DNA of 64,000 bases from Acidobacteriota bacterium (lineage in GTDB: Bacteria > Actinomycetota > Acidimicrobiia > Acidimicrobiales > Palsa-688). Below, in pieces: positions 24,797 to 34,368 of this stretch. The stretch covers positions 36,975-100,974 of the forward strand of contig JAGWSF010000028.1 of assembly GCA_028876385.1 (NCBI GenBank), in the 5' to 3' direction. A program made the position numbers and the translations under genes. Every line of letters starts with the position of its first letter. The first letter of the stretch is position 1. The notes beneath the pieces are model-generated. The model was not told where the DNA came from, searched no databases, and worked only from the letters and a program-made list of their open reading frames with translations.

Positions 24797-25717
24797 TCAG
24801 GCCCCGACGATGGCCCGCACCTCGGCCAGTTCGCTCTCGCTCAGGCGCCACGCCCCGGCCGCGGCGTTGGCCTGCACCTGGTCCACCTTGGTCGCGCCGG
24901 CGATCACCGACGAGACCGCCGGCTGGGCCAGCAGGTAGGCGAAGGCCAGGTCGAGCAGGCCGTGGCCGTGGTCGCCGGCCCACGCCGTGAGGGCGTCCAC
25001 CCGGTCGAAGTTGTCCTCGGTCAGGACACTGTCGGCCATGCCCTGGCCCCAGCGCTCCAGGCGCGTGCCCTTGGCCGGTGGCTCGCCCCGACGGTACTTG
25101 CCCGTGAGCAGGCCGCTGGCCAGGGGGAAGTACGGCAGGTGGCCTATGCCCAGCTGTTCGCAGAGGGGGAGGACCTTGGCTTCGTCGTCGCGGTTGAGCA
25201 GGTTGTAGTGGTTCTGCACGCTGACAAAGCGCGCTCCGCCGGCCGCCTCCTCGGCCTCGCGCAGCTGAGCCTCGGAGAAGTTGGAGCAGCCGATCTCGCG
25301 CACCTTGCCGGCCGTCACCGCCTCGTCGAGGACCGCCAGGGTGTCGGCGATGGGTGTGGAGGGGTCGGGTCGGTGCAGTTGGTAGAGGTCTATGTGGTCG
25401 GTGCCGAGCCGGCGCAGGCTGGCTTCCAGGGCCCGGCGGACATAGTCCGGCGCGGCCCCGCCCGAGCCTTCCTCGCCGCGCACCGGGCTGCCGAACTTGG
25501 TGGCGATGAGGACCTGATCGCGGCGCGACCCGAGCGCCTCCCCTAGGCGCGCCTCGCTCGCCCCGTAGGAGTCGGCGGTGTCGAAGAAGTTGATGCCCGC
25601 CTCGATGGCCGCGTCGACCACGGCCGGTACCGCTTCGGCCTCCATGCCCAGGCCGAAGTTGTTGGTGCCGAGGCCGATCACGGTCACCTCGAGGGAGCCG
25701 ATCTTGCGAGTTTCCAT
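24797..25717 (-). CDS. Aldo/keto reductase
   Basis: A 306-residue NADPH-dependent TIM-barrel reductase. The catalytic tetrad is visible: Asp in FFDTADSYG (with its Tyr), Lys in LIATKFG and His in LYQLHRPDP. The C-terminal cofactor segment SSVIAGATKVDQVQ binds the nucleotide phosphate. It resembles general-stress or sugar-aldehyde reductases. It begins at ATG 25717, stands alone on the minus strand and is convergent with the dehydrogenase operon. Substrate unknown. Confidence 0.92.
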   Translation of the reverse strand: METRKIGSLEVTVIGLGTNNFGLGMEAEAVPAVVDAAIEAGINFFDTADSYGASEARLGEALGSRRDQVLIATKFGSPVRGEEGSGGAAPDYVRRALEASLRRLGTDHIDLYQLHRPDPSTPIADTLAVLDEAVTAGKVREIGCSNFSEAQLREAEEAAGGARFVSVQNHYNLLNRDDEAKVLPLCEQLGIGHLPYFPLASGLLTGKYRRGEPPAKGTRLERWGQGMADSVLTEDNFDRVDALTAWAGDHGHGLLDLAFAYLLAQPAVSSVIAGATKVDQVQANAAAGAWRLSESELAEVRAIVGA

Positions 25718-25836
25718 ACATCCTCTCTACCACGCCCTCGAGGGGCCGTCGGCGCTCGACCCGGCCCGCTACCGTCGCGATGTCCGCCCCGGGAACAGGT
25801 CCCGGGCGGCGACCAAGCGAGGGGGACGGGCCACCC

Positions 25837-26679
25837 ATGACCCAGCCAGTGGCATTGATCACCGGGGCCAGCCGGGGTATCGGCAAGGCGGTGGCCGTCC
25901 ACCTGGCCCGGGCCGGCTACGACGTGGCTCTCGGGGCCCGCACCATGCAAGAGGGGGAGGCGAGGGAGCACTCCTCGACGGTCAAGGCCAGCAACACCAA
26001 GCCCCTCCCGGGGTCTCTCACCACCACCGCAGCCCTGGTCGAGGCCGAAGGCCGCCGAGCCCTGGCGGTGTACCTCGACCTGCTCGACCGGGCATCGCTG
26101 GGATCGGCCGTGGCGACCGTGTTGGAGCGGTGGGGACACATCGATGTCCTGGTGAACAACGGGCGCTACATCGGTCCGGGGCACATGGACCTGTTCATGG
26201 ACACCCCGGTGGAGTTGCACGAGAAGCACCTGGAGGCCAACGTGCTGGCCCCCATCATCCTGTCACGCCTGGTGCTGCCGCAGATGCTCGAACGCGGCAG
26301 CGGAGACATCATCAACATGACTTCCTCGGCCGGCAACGACAATCCGCCGGCTCCGGCCGGCTCGGGGGGATGGGGTCTCGGCTACGCCATGTCCAAAAGC
26401 GCCCTGCACCGCCTGGCCGGCATCCTCCATGTGGAGCTGAGCGACCGCGGTATCCGAGCCTTCAACCTGCACCCCGGGGCGGTGCAAACCGAGCGCCTCG
26501 CCGCCGACATGGGTGACTTCGGGTTCGACTCCAGCCAGTGGGCTCCCCCCGACGTAGTCGGCGCCGCCGCGGTGTGGTTGCTCACCACACCCGAGGGGCG
26601 GGCCCGCTCGGGGGAGTGGGTGGAGTCCCAGGATCTCTGCCGGCAGCTCGGCCTCGTGCCCGGCTGGCCCACCCCCTGA
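25837..26679 (+). CDS. Short-chain dehydrogenase/reductase
   Basis: A 280-residue SDR with TGASRGIG (about 9-16), NNGRYIG in place of the NNAG motif, the catalytic Ser in MTSSAG, YAMSK (Tyr/Lys, about 187-191) and a PG-type loop LHPGAVQT. It has a longer insertion after the first Rossmann unit (about 36-60) than most members. ATG 25837, preceded by GAGGGGG, is chosen over the ATG at 25780, because homology starts at residue 2 (TQPVALITGAS). It is transcribed divergently from the aldo/keto reductase; substrate unknown. Confidence 0.9.
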   Translation: MTQPVALITGASRGIGKAVAVHLARAGYDVALGARTMQEGEAREHSSTVKASNTKPLPGSLTTTAALVEAEGRRALAVYLDLLDRASLGSAVATVLERWGHIDVLVNNGRYIGPGHMDLFMDTPVELHEKHLEANVLAPIILSRLVLPQMLERGSGDIINMTSSAGNDNPPAPAGSGGWGLGYAMSKSALHRLAGILHVELSDRGIRAFNLHPGAVQTERLAADMGDFGFDSSQWAPPDVVGAAAVWLLTTPEGRARSGEWVESQDLCRQLGLVPGWPTP

Positions 26680-26740
26680 CCTCGGGCTGACCCCCCGCCG
26701 GCCGGGTCCGGCGGCCGTCCCGACCCGACGTCGGCGGCGG

Positions 26741-28378
26741 TCACCAGCCGTGGCGGGTGAGCCGATCGCCGCCGGCGCGCTTCGATTCGTAGGCCGCCCG
26801 GTCGGCGGCGGCTCTCACGTCCTCGAGGTGCTGGCTCCGGCCGCTGGCCACCCCCACGCTCAAGGCGATCTCCAGACCGGGGCTGATCCACTCCCAGGGC
26901 TGCTGGCGGCTCTGCTCGATGATGGCCGCCGCCCGCTCGGTGCTCACGTCGAGGTCGGCCCCGGCCAGTACCAGGATGAACTCGTCCCCGCCGAGCCGCA
27001 CCGCCAGGTCACCGGGCCGCACGTTGCGCTGCAGGATGGTGGCGATCCGCCCCAGCACGGCATCGCCGGCGTCGTGGCCGAACTCGTCGTTCACCCGTTT
27101 GAAACGGTCCACGTCGAGCATGATCACTCCGACCTGGCCGACCTGGCGCCGTTCGAGATCGGCGGCGTAGGAGGCCAGCGCCCGCCGGTTACCGATGCCG
27201 GTCAGGTCGTCGAGCTCGACCTGTAGGGACACCCGGTGCAGGTCGGTCTGCATCCGCTCGGCGGTGATGCGGGTCCGCATGGCGTCGAGCTTGGCCTCGC
27301 GCTCGGCCCACCGGCGACGGGCCTGGTGGCGGGCGCTGCGCAAACCGAAGGTGGAGTACCCGTCGGCGGCCTCGGACTCGGCGGCCACGAACAGCGCCAG
27401 GTCGTAGAGCTGGGGGTACAACTCGGGGCTCATGGCGTCGACCGCCTCCGCCCCCGCCCGGCGGCGCGTCCCGGCGTCGATGTCATCCCTTCGGCTGTGG
27501 CTGACGGCCAAGGCCAGCTTCAGGTGACCGACGGGTCGCGGCTCGCCGGCGCCGTCGCCTTCGAGCTCGGCCAGGCGGCCGGCGACGGAGTCGGCAACGT
27601 CGCGGCCGGTCAGCGCGGCCATGAGGTGGCCGAGGGCCTCGAGTTCGGCGTGCCAGTTGGCGGGCATGGCGAACCTGACCGACGCCCGCGCCAGCTGCTC
27701 CCACTCCTCGCCCCGCCGAGCCAGACCCTCGACGTCGTCGACCTGGTAGAGCCAGCCCGCCCAGGTGACGTGGGCCTCGGCCCGGTTGAACATCACTGCG
27801 GCCAGGAGGGTGTCTCCGATCCCCGGTTCGACCACCCCGGCCAGGTCCAGGGCGGCCGCGTACTGCTGCTCCCCGAGCTCCCAGAGCGACCGGTAGTCGA
27901 AAGCGATGCCGCAGGCGGTGCGGGCACTGATCAGCTCGAGAGCCCCCGGGTCCCGCAGGCGCCTACCGGAGGGGGCGGCCGGATCGCCCACCGACCCGAA
28001 CTCGTCGAGGAGCGCGGCCGCTTCGGCCAGGCCCTGATCGGTGACCTCGGAGGGAGGTTCGGTGCCGCACGCCTTGAGCGCCGCCCGCATGGCCAGGCCC
28101 AGGGCCAGCGTGCACCTGTCACCGTGGGCCCGGCCGGTGGAGATCAACTCGTCGAGGGCGGTGTCCAGCGAGGGATCCTGGCGGAACCAGGCGTCCACGG
28201 CCCGTCCGAGGAGGCCGACGCGGACCACTTCGGGCCATCCCGCTTCAGCGGCCTCGGCGGTGAGCTCGGCCAGGCGGTGGCGCGCCGCTGGATCGACGCC
28301 CTGGACGTCCTGCACCAAGGCGAAAGCGCGCAGCCTGGCCTCCGCTCGATCCTTCCCGTATTCCTCGTCCTGCGACAT
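26741..28378 (-). CDS. GGDEF diguanylate cyclase with helical-repeat sensor region
   Basis: A 545-residue cytosolic protein. The first 330 residues are helix-rich and TPR-like with no membrane segment. A charged coiled-coil stretch follows (about 340-385; RRRWAEREAKLDAM), then a GGDEF domain (about 385-545). The active-site motif RLGGDEF is intact and the inhibitory I-site RPGD lies five residues before it, so it should make c-di-GMP with product inhibition. The start is ATG 28378 (ATG 28414 possible). With the GGDEF-EAL protein at 55-57 kb it shows c-di-GMP signalling in this organism. Confidence 0.9.
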   Translation of the reverse strand: MSQDEEYGKDRAEARLRAFALVQDVQGVDPAARHRLAELTAEAAEAGWPEVVRVGLLGRAVDAWFRQDPSLDTALDELISTGRAHGDRCTLALGLAMRAALKACGTEPPSEVTDQGLAEAAALLDEFGSVGDPAAPSGRRLRDPGALELISARTACGIAFDYRSLWELGEQQYAAALDLAGVVEPGIGDTLLAAVMFNRAEAHVTWAGWLYQVDDVEGLARRGEEWEQLARASVRFAMPANWHAELEALGHLMAALTGRDVADSVAGRLAELEGDGAGEPRPVGHLKLALAVSHSRRDDIDAGTRRRAGAEAVDAMSPELYPQLYDLALFVAAESEAADGYSTFGLRSARHQARRRWAEREAKLDAMRTRITAERMQTDLHRVSLQVELDDLTGIGNRRALASYAADLERRQVGQVGVIMLDVDRFKRVNDEFGHDAGDAVLGRIATILQRNVRPGDLAVRLGGDEFILVLAGADLDVSTERAAAIIEQSRQQPWEWISPGLEIALSVGVASGRSQHLEDVRAAADRAAYESKRAGGDRLTRHGW

Positions 28379-28433
28379 GGCGCTGACATTCTCGCGTGGC
28401 GCCCGGGGCGGCACGACGACCGGCCGCGTCGCT

Positions 28434-28490
28434 CGGCCCGGGGAGCGGCCCGGGGAGTGGCCCGGGGAGCGGCCCGGGGAGCGGCCCGGC
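28434..28490. repeat. 12-bp GC tandem repeat, 4.7 copies
   Basis: The unit CGGCCCGGGGAG repeats at 28434, 28446, 28458 (one mismatch), 28470 and partially at 28482. It lies in the 128-nt gap between the start of the GGDEF gene and the end of the thioesterase gene. Each unit contains CCCGGGG and can fold on itself. No other feature is seen in this gap. Confidence 0.85.
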
Positions 28491-28506
28491 TAGGGGACGG
28501 GGCGGC

Positions 28507-29343
28507 TCAGAGGGCGGGCCGGGTGCGAGCCGCGACCAGGCAAACGATGCGGTCCGCCATACCCGTGTCGATCGCCGCGACCCGGTACAGGCCGGGGCCG
28601 ACGGCCTGGGCCTCGGCCCGGAACGGCCCCACCCGGGCCGCCGCGAGGTAGTGCACCTCGATGCTCTCCACCACGGCCGGCCGGCCCAGGTCGGCCGAGG
28701 CCGCCGTCCTGGCCGCGGTCTCGGCGAGGAGGGCCACCAGGCCTCCCTGCAGGCTCTGGGTGCCGTTGAGCAGGTCTTCCCGGAGGCTGATCTCGGCGAT
28801 CCCCGGTTCGGTCACCACGAGGCCGACGTGGTCGGCGAGAGTGGGGTGGCCCGACACCACGTGCTTGATCTGCTGGACCTCCGATATCCGCGCCGAGACC
28901 GTGTCCTGGGGCCGGGGCGACGCCTGGAAGGTGCCGACGGCCAGGCCGATCACCCGCCCGTCGGCCACCGAGCGGACCGTGGTCTCGCCGACCGACACCG
29001 TGCGTCCCGACTTGGTCAACCGGCACGACAGATCTATCTCGGTTCCCGGGGGGACCGACCCGGTCAGGTGCACCGACAGGCTGGAGGTGACCGAGATGCG
29101 AGGGGCGGTGCGGGTGGACGCGGCCACGCCGATCAACACGTCGGCAAAGGTCAGCACGGCGGCGATGCCCGGCCAGCCCGGGGCGGCCGCCAGGTAGTCG
29201 TCGATCCGGGCCCGACCCTGACCGCCGCCGTCCTCCATGCGGTATTGGAACCCCATCGTGGCGAGGAAGTAGGCCCGCTCGTCGGCGTGCAACTCCGGGA
29301 CAGGGGCCTTTGCCGGCCCCCCGCCTCGTTCTTCGGCCACCAT
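28507..29343 (-). CDS. Double-hotdog acyl-CoA thioesterase (PaaI-like)
   Basis: A 278-residue protein with two hotdog folds in tandem. The first (about 40-150) contains VLTFADVLIG and SLSVHLTGSVPPGTEIDL; the second (about 165-278) contains LQGGLVALLAETAA and ESIEVHYLAAARVGPFRAEA. Such proteins hydrolyse acyl- or aryl-CoA thioesters. The start is ATG 29343, where the homologous protein begins; the frame is open further upstream but reads as low-complexity non-coding sequence. No operon partner is evident. Confidence 0.85.
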   Translation of the reverse strand: MVAEERGGGPAKAPVPELHADERAYFLATMGFQYRMEDGGGQGRARIDDYLAAAPGWPGIAAVLTFADVLIGVAASTRTAPRISVTSSLSVHLTGSVPPGTEIDLSCRLTKSGRTVSVGETTVRSVADGRVIGLAVGTFQASPRPQDTVSARISEVQQIKHVVSGHPTLADHVGLVVTEPGIAEISLREDLLNGTQSLQGGLVALLAETAARTAASADLGRPAVVESIEVHYLAAARVGPFRAEAQAVGPGLYRVAAIDTGMADRIVCLVAARTRPAL

Positions 29344-29527
29344 CGGGCGGCAGGCTAACCCAACTGCCGGCGGTCGCGCCGCAACGGGGGCGGCCGGCTG
29401 CGACCCCCGGAGCCGGGTAGCCGGCAGGCCGGTGGCGGAGCCGCCACGGTGGCCCGCTGGGATTCGGCTACGCGTCGGCACCTGAATCTGCAAGGATCGC
29501 TGGGCCAAGAGCAAGGGGGACCGGAAG

Positions 29528-30763
29528 ATGCTCGCAAGAGGAAGGCTGATGGCCGTGGCGGTCGCCGCCACGTTGGTGGTCGGAGCGTGCAGCTCCTCCA
29601 AGCCGGGCGGCTCGGCCGCCGGCTCTTCGGGGGGGTCGGGGCAGGGCGGCACCCTGACCATAGGCGTCCTCGGAGACTTCACGGGCCCCGCCGCCTCAGG
29701 GAACAAGACCTACATCAACGGGATCGACGCCGGCCTGGTCCTGGCCAAACGGCAGGGATGGAACATCACCGTGGTGCAGGCCGACACCCAGACGTCACCG
29801 GCGGCCGCCCTCTCCGCGGTCCAGAAGCTGGTGACCCAGAACAATGTGTCAGTGATCTTGGCCCAGTCGGCCATTACCTTTGCCGCCGCCCCCTACCTCA
29901 ACCAGCACAAGATCCCGGTGATCGGGGTGGCCGAGGATGCCGGTGAGTGGCAGACCGACCTCAACATGTTCCCCGTCGGCGGGGCCCTGCACATCACCGC
30001 CGTCACCAGCACCTTCGGCCTCCTGCTCAAGCAGCTCGGCGCGACCAACGTGGGAACCCTCGGGTACTCCATCTCGCCGTCGTCGGCCGACTCGGCCAAA
30101 GGAGCGACCCTCTCCGCCGAGGCCGCCGGTCTGAAAGGTGGCTATCTCAATGCCAACTTCCCGTTCGGCAGCACCAACGTGGCACCGGTGGCCATCGCCA
30201 TGAAGAGCGCCGGGGTGGACGCCTTCTACGCATCGGTGGACCCGAACACCGGTTTCTCGCTCATCAGCGCCCTGCGCCAGCAAGGCGTCGACCTGAAGGC
30301 CGCCGTGCTGCCTGACGGCTACGGTGCCGATACCCTGCAGGCGGGTCCAGGGGCCCTGCAGTCGGCTCAGAACGTGTACTTCACCCTAGGGTTCGAGCCG
30401 GTCGAGATGAACAAGCCCGAGACCCGCCAATTCCAGGCCGACCTAGTCGCCTCGGGCACCCAGGGCATACCGACCTACGGGGAGTACAACGGTTACGTGT
30501 CCGTGGGCCTGCTGTTGAAGGCCCTCGCCGCCACCGGCGCCCACCCGAGCGCGGCGTCGCTCACCACGGCCCTGTCCAACATTCACAGCTGGGACGGGCT
30601 GGGCCTCTGGGGTGGGCGGTCCATCGACATCAACGACCGCACCGGCGTCCTGGCCACCGGCTTGTGCTCGTGGGTGACCAAGCTGGTGGGCTCCAACTTC
30701 GAGCTGGTCCCCGGTGCCACACCGATCTGCGGGACGGCGATCAAGGGCGCCAGCGCCGGCTGA
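29528..30763 (+). CDS. ABC substrate-binding lipoprotein, branched-chain amino-acid type
   Basis: A 411-residue exported lipoprotein. The signal peptide ends in the lipobox LVVGAC (Cys about residue 20), followed by a Gly/Ser linker. The periplasmic-binding-protein type I fold is marked by TLTIGVLGDFTGPAA and a long run of LivJ-like sequence (SAVQKLVTQNNVSVILAQ). It would capture amino acids, amides or short-chain carboxylates outside the membrane. No livHMGF transporter genes are adjacent, so it is an orphan binding protein here. The start is ATG 29528, with AAGGGGGA upstream. Confidence 0.92.
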   Translation: MLARGRLMAVAVAATLVVGACSSSKPGGSAAGSSGGSGQGGTLTIGVLGDFTGPAASGNKTYINGIDAGLVLAKRQGWNITVVQADTQTSPAAALSAVQKLVTQNNVSVILAQSAITFAAAPYLNQHKIPVIGVAEDAGEWQTDLNMFPVGGALHITAVTSTFGLLLKQLGATNVGTLGYSISPSSADSAKGATLSAEAAGLKGGYLNANFPFGSTNVAPVAIAMKSAGVDAFYASVDPNTGFSLISALRQQGVDLKAAVLPDGYGADTLQAGPGALQSAQNVYFTLGFEPVEMNKPETRQFQADLVASGTQGIPTYGEYNGYVSVGLLLKALAATGAHPSAASLTTALSNIHSWDGLGLWGGRSIDINDRTGVLATGLCSWVTKLVGSNFELVPGATPICGTAIKGASAG

Positions 30764-30790
30764 TCGACTGGCTCAGAGGGTCGGCCTGGC

Positions 30791-32347
30791 TCAGAGGGTC
30801 GGGGCGGCACCCGCCTCCGCGGCCACCGCCTCGGCCACGTCGTCCTCGGTCATCTCGATGTCCGACGGCTTGGGGATACGCACCAGGCTGACGAGGAGGG
30901 CCAACCCGGCCAGCCCGGCGGCGGCGACCTGGTAGGAGACGTGGGTGCCGGCGACGAAGGGTACGGTCGTGCGGACCTGGGCCGACACGGCTTGACCCAG
31001 CTGGTGGGCGCGGGCCGTCGAGACCGACCCGAAGATGCTCACCAGCACGGCCAGGCCGAGAGCGCCGCCGACCTGCTGGGCGGCGTTTAGGAGGCCTGAG
31101 GCGGCCCCGGCGTCCTCGTGGGCCACGCCGCTCAGGCCCATGGTGGTGATGACCATGAACGACAGGCCGTTGCCGATGCCGAACAGCACGAGGGGCACGA
31201 TCAGGTCCGAGTAGGCGCTGTGGACCGTCACCCCCGACAGCACGTACAGGCCGGCGGCCGACAGGGTCAGGCCGGTCACCAACTGCACCCGGGCCGGGAC
31301 TCGCCGGGCCAGGACGTGGGCACTCAACTGCGACGAGGCGAACAGGCACACCGTGATGGGAACGAACGACAGCCCGGCCTGAACGGGGCTGTAGCCGAGG
31401 ACCTCCTGGAGGTACTGGCTGAGGAAGAAGAAGATGCTCGTGCCGGCGGCCACGACCAGTACCCGGGCCACGTAGGCCACCGAACGGCTCCGGTCGGCGA
31501 AGAGGTGCAGCGGGGTGATCGGTGTGACCGCCCGCCGCTCGGCCAGTACGAAGCCGACCAGGAGCGCACCGCCGGCGGCCAGGGAGACGATGGTGACGGG
31601 GTCACCCCAGGTGCCGGTGGCGGCCCGTACCAGAGCGAACACCAGCGCCGACATCCCGAGGGTGGACGTCAGGGCGCCGGTCAGGTCCAGGCTTCCCCTT
31701 CTGGGTTCGGTCTCGGGCAGGACGGCCCGGGCCAGCACGATGAGGGCGGCTCCCACGGGGAGGTTGATGAAGAAGATCCAGCGCCAGGAGACACTGCCGA
31801 CGATCAGGCCGCCCACGACCAGCCCGACGGCCGTCCCGCCGATGGACACCGCGGTGAAGTAGGCGAGGGCCCTCAGCCGCTCCCGGCCCTCGGGGAAGCC
31901 GATGGTGAGCAGAGCCAGGGCCGACGGCGACGCCAGGGCGCCCCCGACCCCCTGGGCCGCCCGGGCGGCGAGGAGCAGGGCCGAGGAGTCGCTCAGACCG
32001 GCGGCCAGGGAGGCGACGGTGAAGATGGCGATCCCGACGAGGAAGGTCTTGCGCCGCCCCCGCAGGTCCCCGGCGCGGGCGCCGAGCAGCAGGAGGCCTC
32101 CGAAGGTCAAGCCGTAGGCGTTGAGGACCCACGACAGCTCGGCCGGCTGCATGTGCAGCGACGAGCGGATGTGCGGGATGGCGATATTGACGACCGTCCC
32201 GTCGAGCACCACCATCAGTTGCGAGATGACGATCACCGCCAGGACGCCGTTGGCGTGACGTGGCCGGGCCGGGATGGTGGGAACCGGGCCGTTCCCGGGG
32301 GTGGCACCCGCGGGCGGGTCGGTGCGAGCCGGGGTGATATCGCTCAA
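30791..32347 (-). CDS. DHA2-family MFS multidrug exporter (EmrB/QacA-like)
   Basis: A 518-residue protein with about 14 membrane helices. Typical segments are LDGTVVNIAIPHIRSSL (motif D1), LLLGARAGDLRGRRKTFLVG (motif A) and VGGLIVGSVSWRWIFFINLPVG (motif C/DHA2 signature). It exports lipophilic compounds by proton antiport. The start is TTG 32347. Ten bases upstream is the palindrome GCCTAGGC (32357-32364), which overlaps the expected translation-initiation or promoter region and could be a TetR/MarR-type operator. No regulator gene is adjacent. Confidence 0.9.
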   Translation of the reverse strand: MSDITPARTDPPAGATPGNGPVPTIPARPRHANGVLAVIVISQLMVVLDGTVVNIAIPHIRSSLHMQPAELSWVLNAYGLTFGGLLLLGARAGDLRGRRKTFLVGIAIFTVASLAAGLSDSSALLLAARAAQGVGGALASPSALALLTIGFPEGRERLRALAYFTAVSIGGTAVGLVVGGLIVGSVSWRWIFFINLPVGAALIVLARAVLPETEPRRGSLDLTGALTSTLGMSALVFALVRAATGTWGDPVTIVSLAAGGALLVGFVLAERRAVTPITPLHLFADRSRSVAYVARVLVVAAGTSIFFFLSQYLQEVLGYSPVQAGLSFVPITVCLFASSQLSAHVLARRVPARVQLVTGLTLSAAGLYVLSGVTVHSAYSDLIVPLVLFGIGNGLSFMVITTMGLSGVAHEDAGAASGLLNAAQQVGGALGLAVLVSIFGSVSTARAHQLGQAVSAQVRTTVPFVAGTHVSYQVAAAGLAGLALLVSLVRIPKPSDIEMTEDDVAEAVAAEAGAAPTL

Positions 32348-32448
32348 GGCTGCTTAGCCTAGGCAACCGCCTGGTCGGGCCGGCTCCCCGGCGTCCCGGA
32401 TAGCGGGAGGCCGGGTCCGGGGTTCGGCTCAGCCAGTCTGGCGCACGG

Positions 32449-33219
32449 TCACGGAGTCCAGTGCACGGTCACGGCGGTGGTGGGTTGGTCGGCGGCCCCG
32501 GCGCCGAGGAGGGCGGCGATGTCTTCGTCCCGGTCGGCGGTGAGGCACAGCCGGCGACGGAGAAAGGCCACGTGCTGGGCCGGGTCGAGGCGGGCCTTCA
32601 TCGGCGGTCGGCTCTCGGTTTCGACGGTGGGGTGGATCCCCATCTCGGCGAGCAGCGCCACGAACAGCTCGGCGTTCGGGCCGGCGGGCCGGTCCAGGTC
32701 CCAGAAGTGCTTCCACAGGCCGACGAGCGGAACTGAGGGGTGCTCGCCGCTCAACTCCAGCACCACCCGCCTGCGGGCGTGGTCGGCCAGGGCGGCGACG
32801 AAGGGTACGACCGCCGCCACGTTGTAGACCACGTTGCGGCAGACGACGACGTCGGCGGTGGCCACGGCTGCGGCCATCTCCGGCCACTCACCGGTCACCG
32901 CGACGGCCTCGGCGCCGACCGAGCGGGCCGCCCGGGTGAACTCGGCGAGCATGGCGGGGGAAGGGTCGACCCCCGTCAGGGCCCGGGCCGCCGGCACCAG
33001 GGGCACGCTCGCCGCCCCCGCGCCGCAGCCCACGTCGAGGACCGTGCCACCCCCGCCGAGGGTTTCGCGGGCCACCCGGTGCAAGGCGCCGCTCGGCGCC
33101 TGGTCGGCCGCGAAGAGGGCGGGAGGGAAAGCCCACGGGGGTTCGGGGGCCCCCTCGAGGATGGCGTCGGGTATCCGCCAGGCCTCGAGCTGGGCCATCC
33201 ACCGCTCGGCCGCGCTCAC
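32449..33219 (-). CDS. Class I SAM-dependent methyltransferase
   Basis: A 256-residue protein with motif I VLDVGCGAGAAS (about 61-72), an acidic motif II TGVDPSP and the downstream VVVCRNVVYNV. The N-terminal 55 residues precede the Rossmann fold and may cap the substrate site. Substrate unknown. It starts at GTG 33219, 11 nt after the epimerase-like gene, and probably shares its transcript. Confidence 0.85.
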   Translation of the reverse strand: MSAAERWMAQLEAWRIPDAILEGAPEPPWAFPPALFAADQAPSGALHRVARETLGGGGTVLDVGCGAGAASVPLVPAARALTGVDPSPAMLAEFTRAARSVGAEAVAVTGEWPEMAAAVATADVVVCRNVVYNVAAVVPFVAALADHARRRVVLELSGEHPSVPLVGLWKHFWDLDRPAGPNAELFVALLAEMGIHPTVETESRPPMKARLDPAQHVAFLRRRLCLTADRDEDIAALLGAGAADQPTTAVTVHWTP

Positions 33220-33230
33220 CCCGTCCCCGC

Positions 33231-34322
33231 TCAGCGGCAGAGCCGCACCAGCTCGTCCTCGAAGCCGAAATCAAAAGGACCGGTGCGTTCCTGGCCCTCG
33301 CGCTCGAACCACTCGAAGGTGTTCTGCACTGCCGCCCGGAAGCCGACGGCCGGTCGCCAACCGACGTCGCGGGCCAGCTTGTCGGTGTCGAGAAGGACGC
33401 TGGCGTTCCAGCGGTGCAGGTTCGGTTGGGTCTTCTGCACCAGGTTGGCCAGCTGGTAGCGGGTCCGCATGGCCGCCCCGGCCTGGCGCGACGGCTCCGA
33501 CGAGCGGATGTCGATGTGGGCCGTCGACCGGCTGCCGGTCCCGAGCTCGCGACGGCCGTCCCACAGCTCGTCGACCAGCTCGGCCGGCACGAACACCTTG
33601 TCGGCCTCCCGGCCGGTGACTTCGGCGAACACGTCGACGTAGCCCTCGTCGGTGAAGTACTCGCCGCCGGTCAGGTTGTAGCGCTGCCCGAAGGTCTCGG
33701 GACGACCCATCAGCTGGCACAGGGCGACCGCCTGATCGTCGACGTGGCCGACCTGGCCGAGTGTGGTGCCGTCACCGAGGATGAGCACGGGTCGGCCGGT
33801 GAGCAGCCTCACGAACATCCTCTGCTCCCGGTCGGGGAGGATGTTGCGGGGCCCCATCACCATGTGCAGCACGACGGTCGTGGCCGGAAAGCCCCGGTCT
33901 CGGTGGGCCTCGAGCAGGTGGTCCTCGCAGAGGAGCTTGTGCAGGCCGTACTCGTTCTGCTGGTCGCTGCGGTCGACGGGGAAGTCCTCGGCGATGGGCA
34001 GAATCCGCGACGGGGCGTAGATGGCCACCGAGCTCAGGAACACGTAGTGGCCGGTGCGGCCGCCGAACAGGCCGCTCATCATCTCGACGTCGGCGGGGTG
34101 GTAGGCGCAGGTGTCGTACACCGCGTCGTACTCCGACCGGGCGAACAGCTCCCGCATGCGCTCGGCGTCGGTACGGTCACCGACGAGGCGCTGCACTCCT
34201 TCGGGGAAGGTGGTCTCGGTCCGGCCGCGGTTGAGGACCGTCGTGTCGTGTCCGCGACGGGCGAGTTCCTGCACGAGCGAGTAACCGTTGAACTGGGATC
34301 CCCCGATGACCAGCACCTTCAC
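33231..34322 (-). CDS. NAD-dependent epimerase/dehydratase (extended SDR)
   Basis: A 363-residue protein beginning KVLVIGGSQFNGYSLV. The cofactor loop GGSQFNG is of the plant chloroplast RNA-binding/CSP41-like extended-SDR type rather than GxxGxxG. Catalytic residues appear as SS in FLSSVAIY and YGLHK (about 145-149). It may act on nucleotide sugars or another polyol. It starts at GTG 34322, 46 nt after the MmpL gene, and lies upstream of the methyltransferase; all three may form one unit modifying and exporting an envelope component (inference). Confidence 0.85.
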   Translation of the reverse strand: MKVLVIGGSQFNGYSLVQELARRGHDTTVLNRGRTETTFPEGVQRLVGDRTDAERMRELFARSEYDAVYDTCAYHPADVEMMSGLFGGRTGHYVFLSSVAIYAPSRILPIAEDFPVDRSDQQNEYGLHKLLCEDHLLEAHRDRGFPATTVVLHMVMGPRNILPDREQRMFVRLLTGRPVLILGDGTTLGQVGHVDDQAVALCQLMGRPETFGQRYNLTGGEYFTDEGYVDVFAEVTGREADKVFVPAELVDELWDGRRELGTGSRSTAHIDIRSSEPSRQAGAAMRTRYQLANLVQKTQPNLHRWNASVLLDTDKLARDVGWRPAVGFRAAVQNTFEWFEREGQERTGPFDFGFEDELVRLCR

Positions 34323-34368
34323 CGGGCCGAGCGTAGCCGGGCCGCGGTGGGACCCGCCCGGTAGGCGC

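Noticed and set aside
32351..32369. DtxR/IdeR iron box near the DHA2 exporter start (TTAGCCTAGGCAACC)
   Set aside because: Only a short core resembles the 19-bp consensus and the symmetry does not extend. It is noted only as a small palindrome in the exporter entry.
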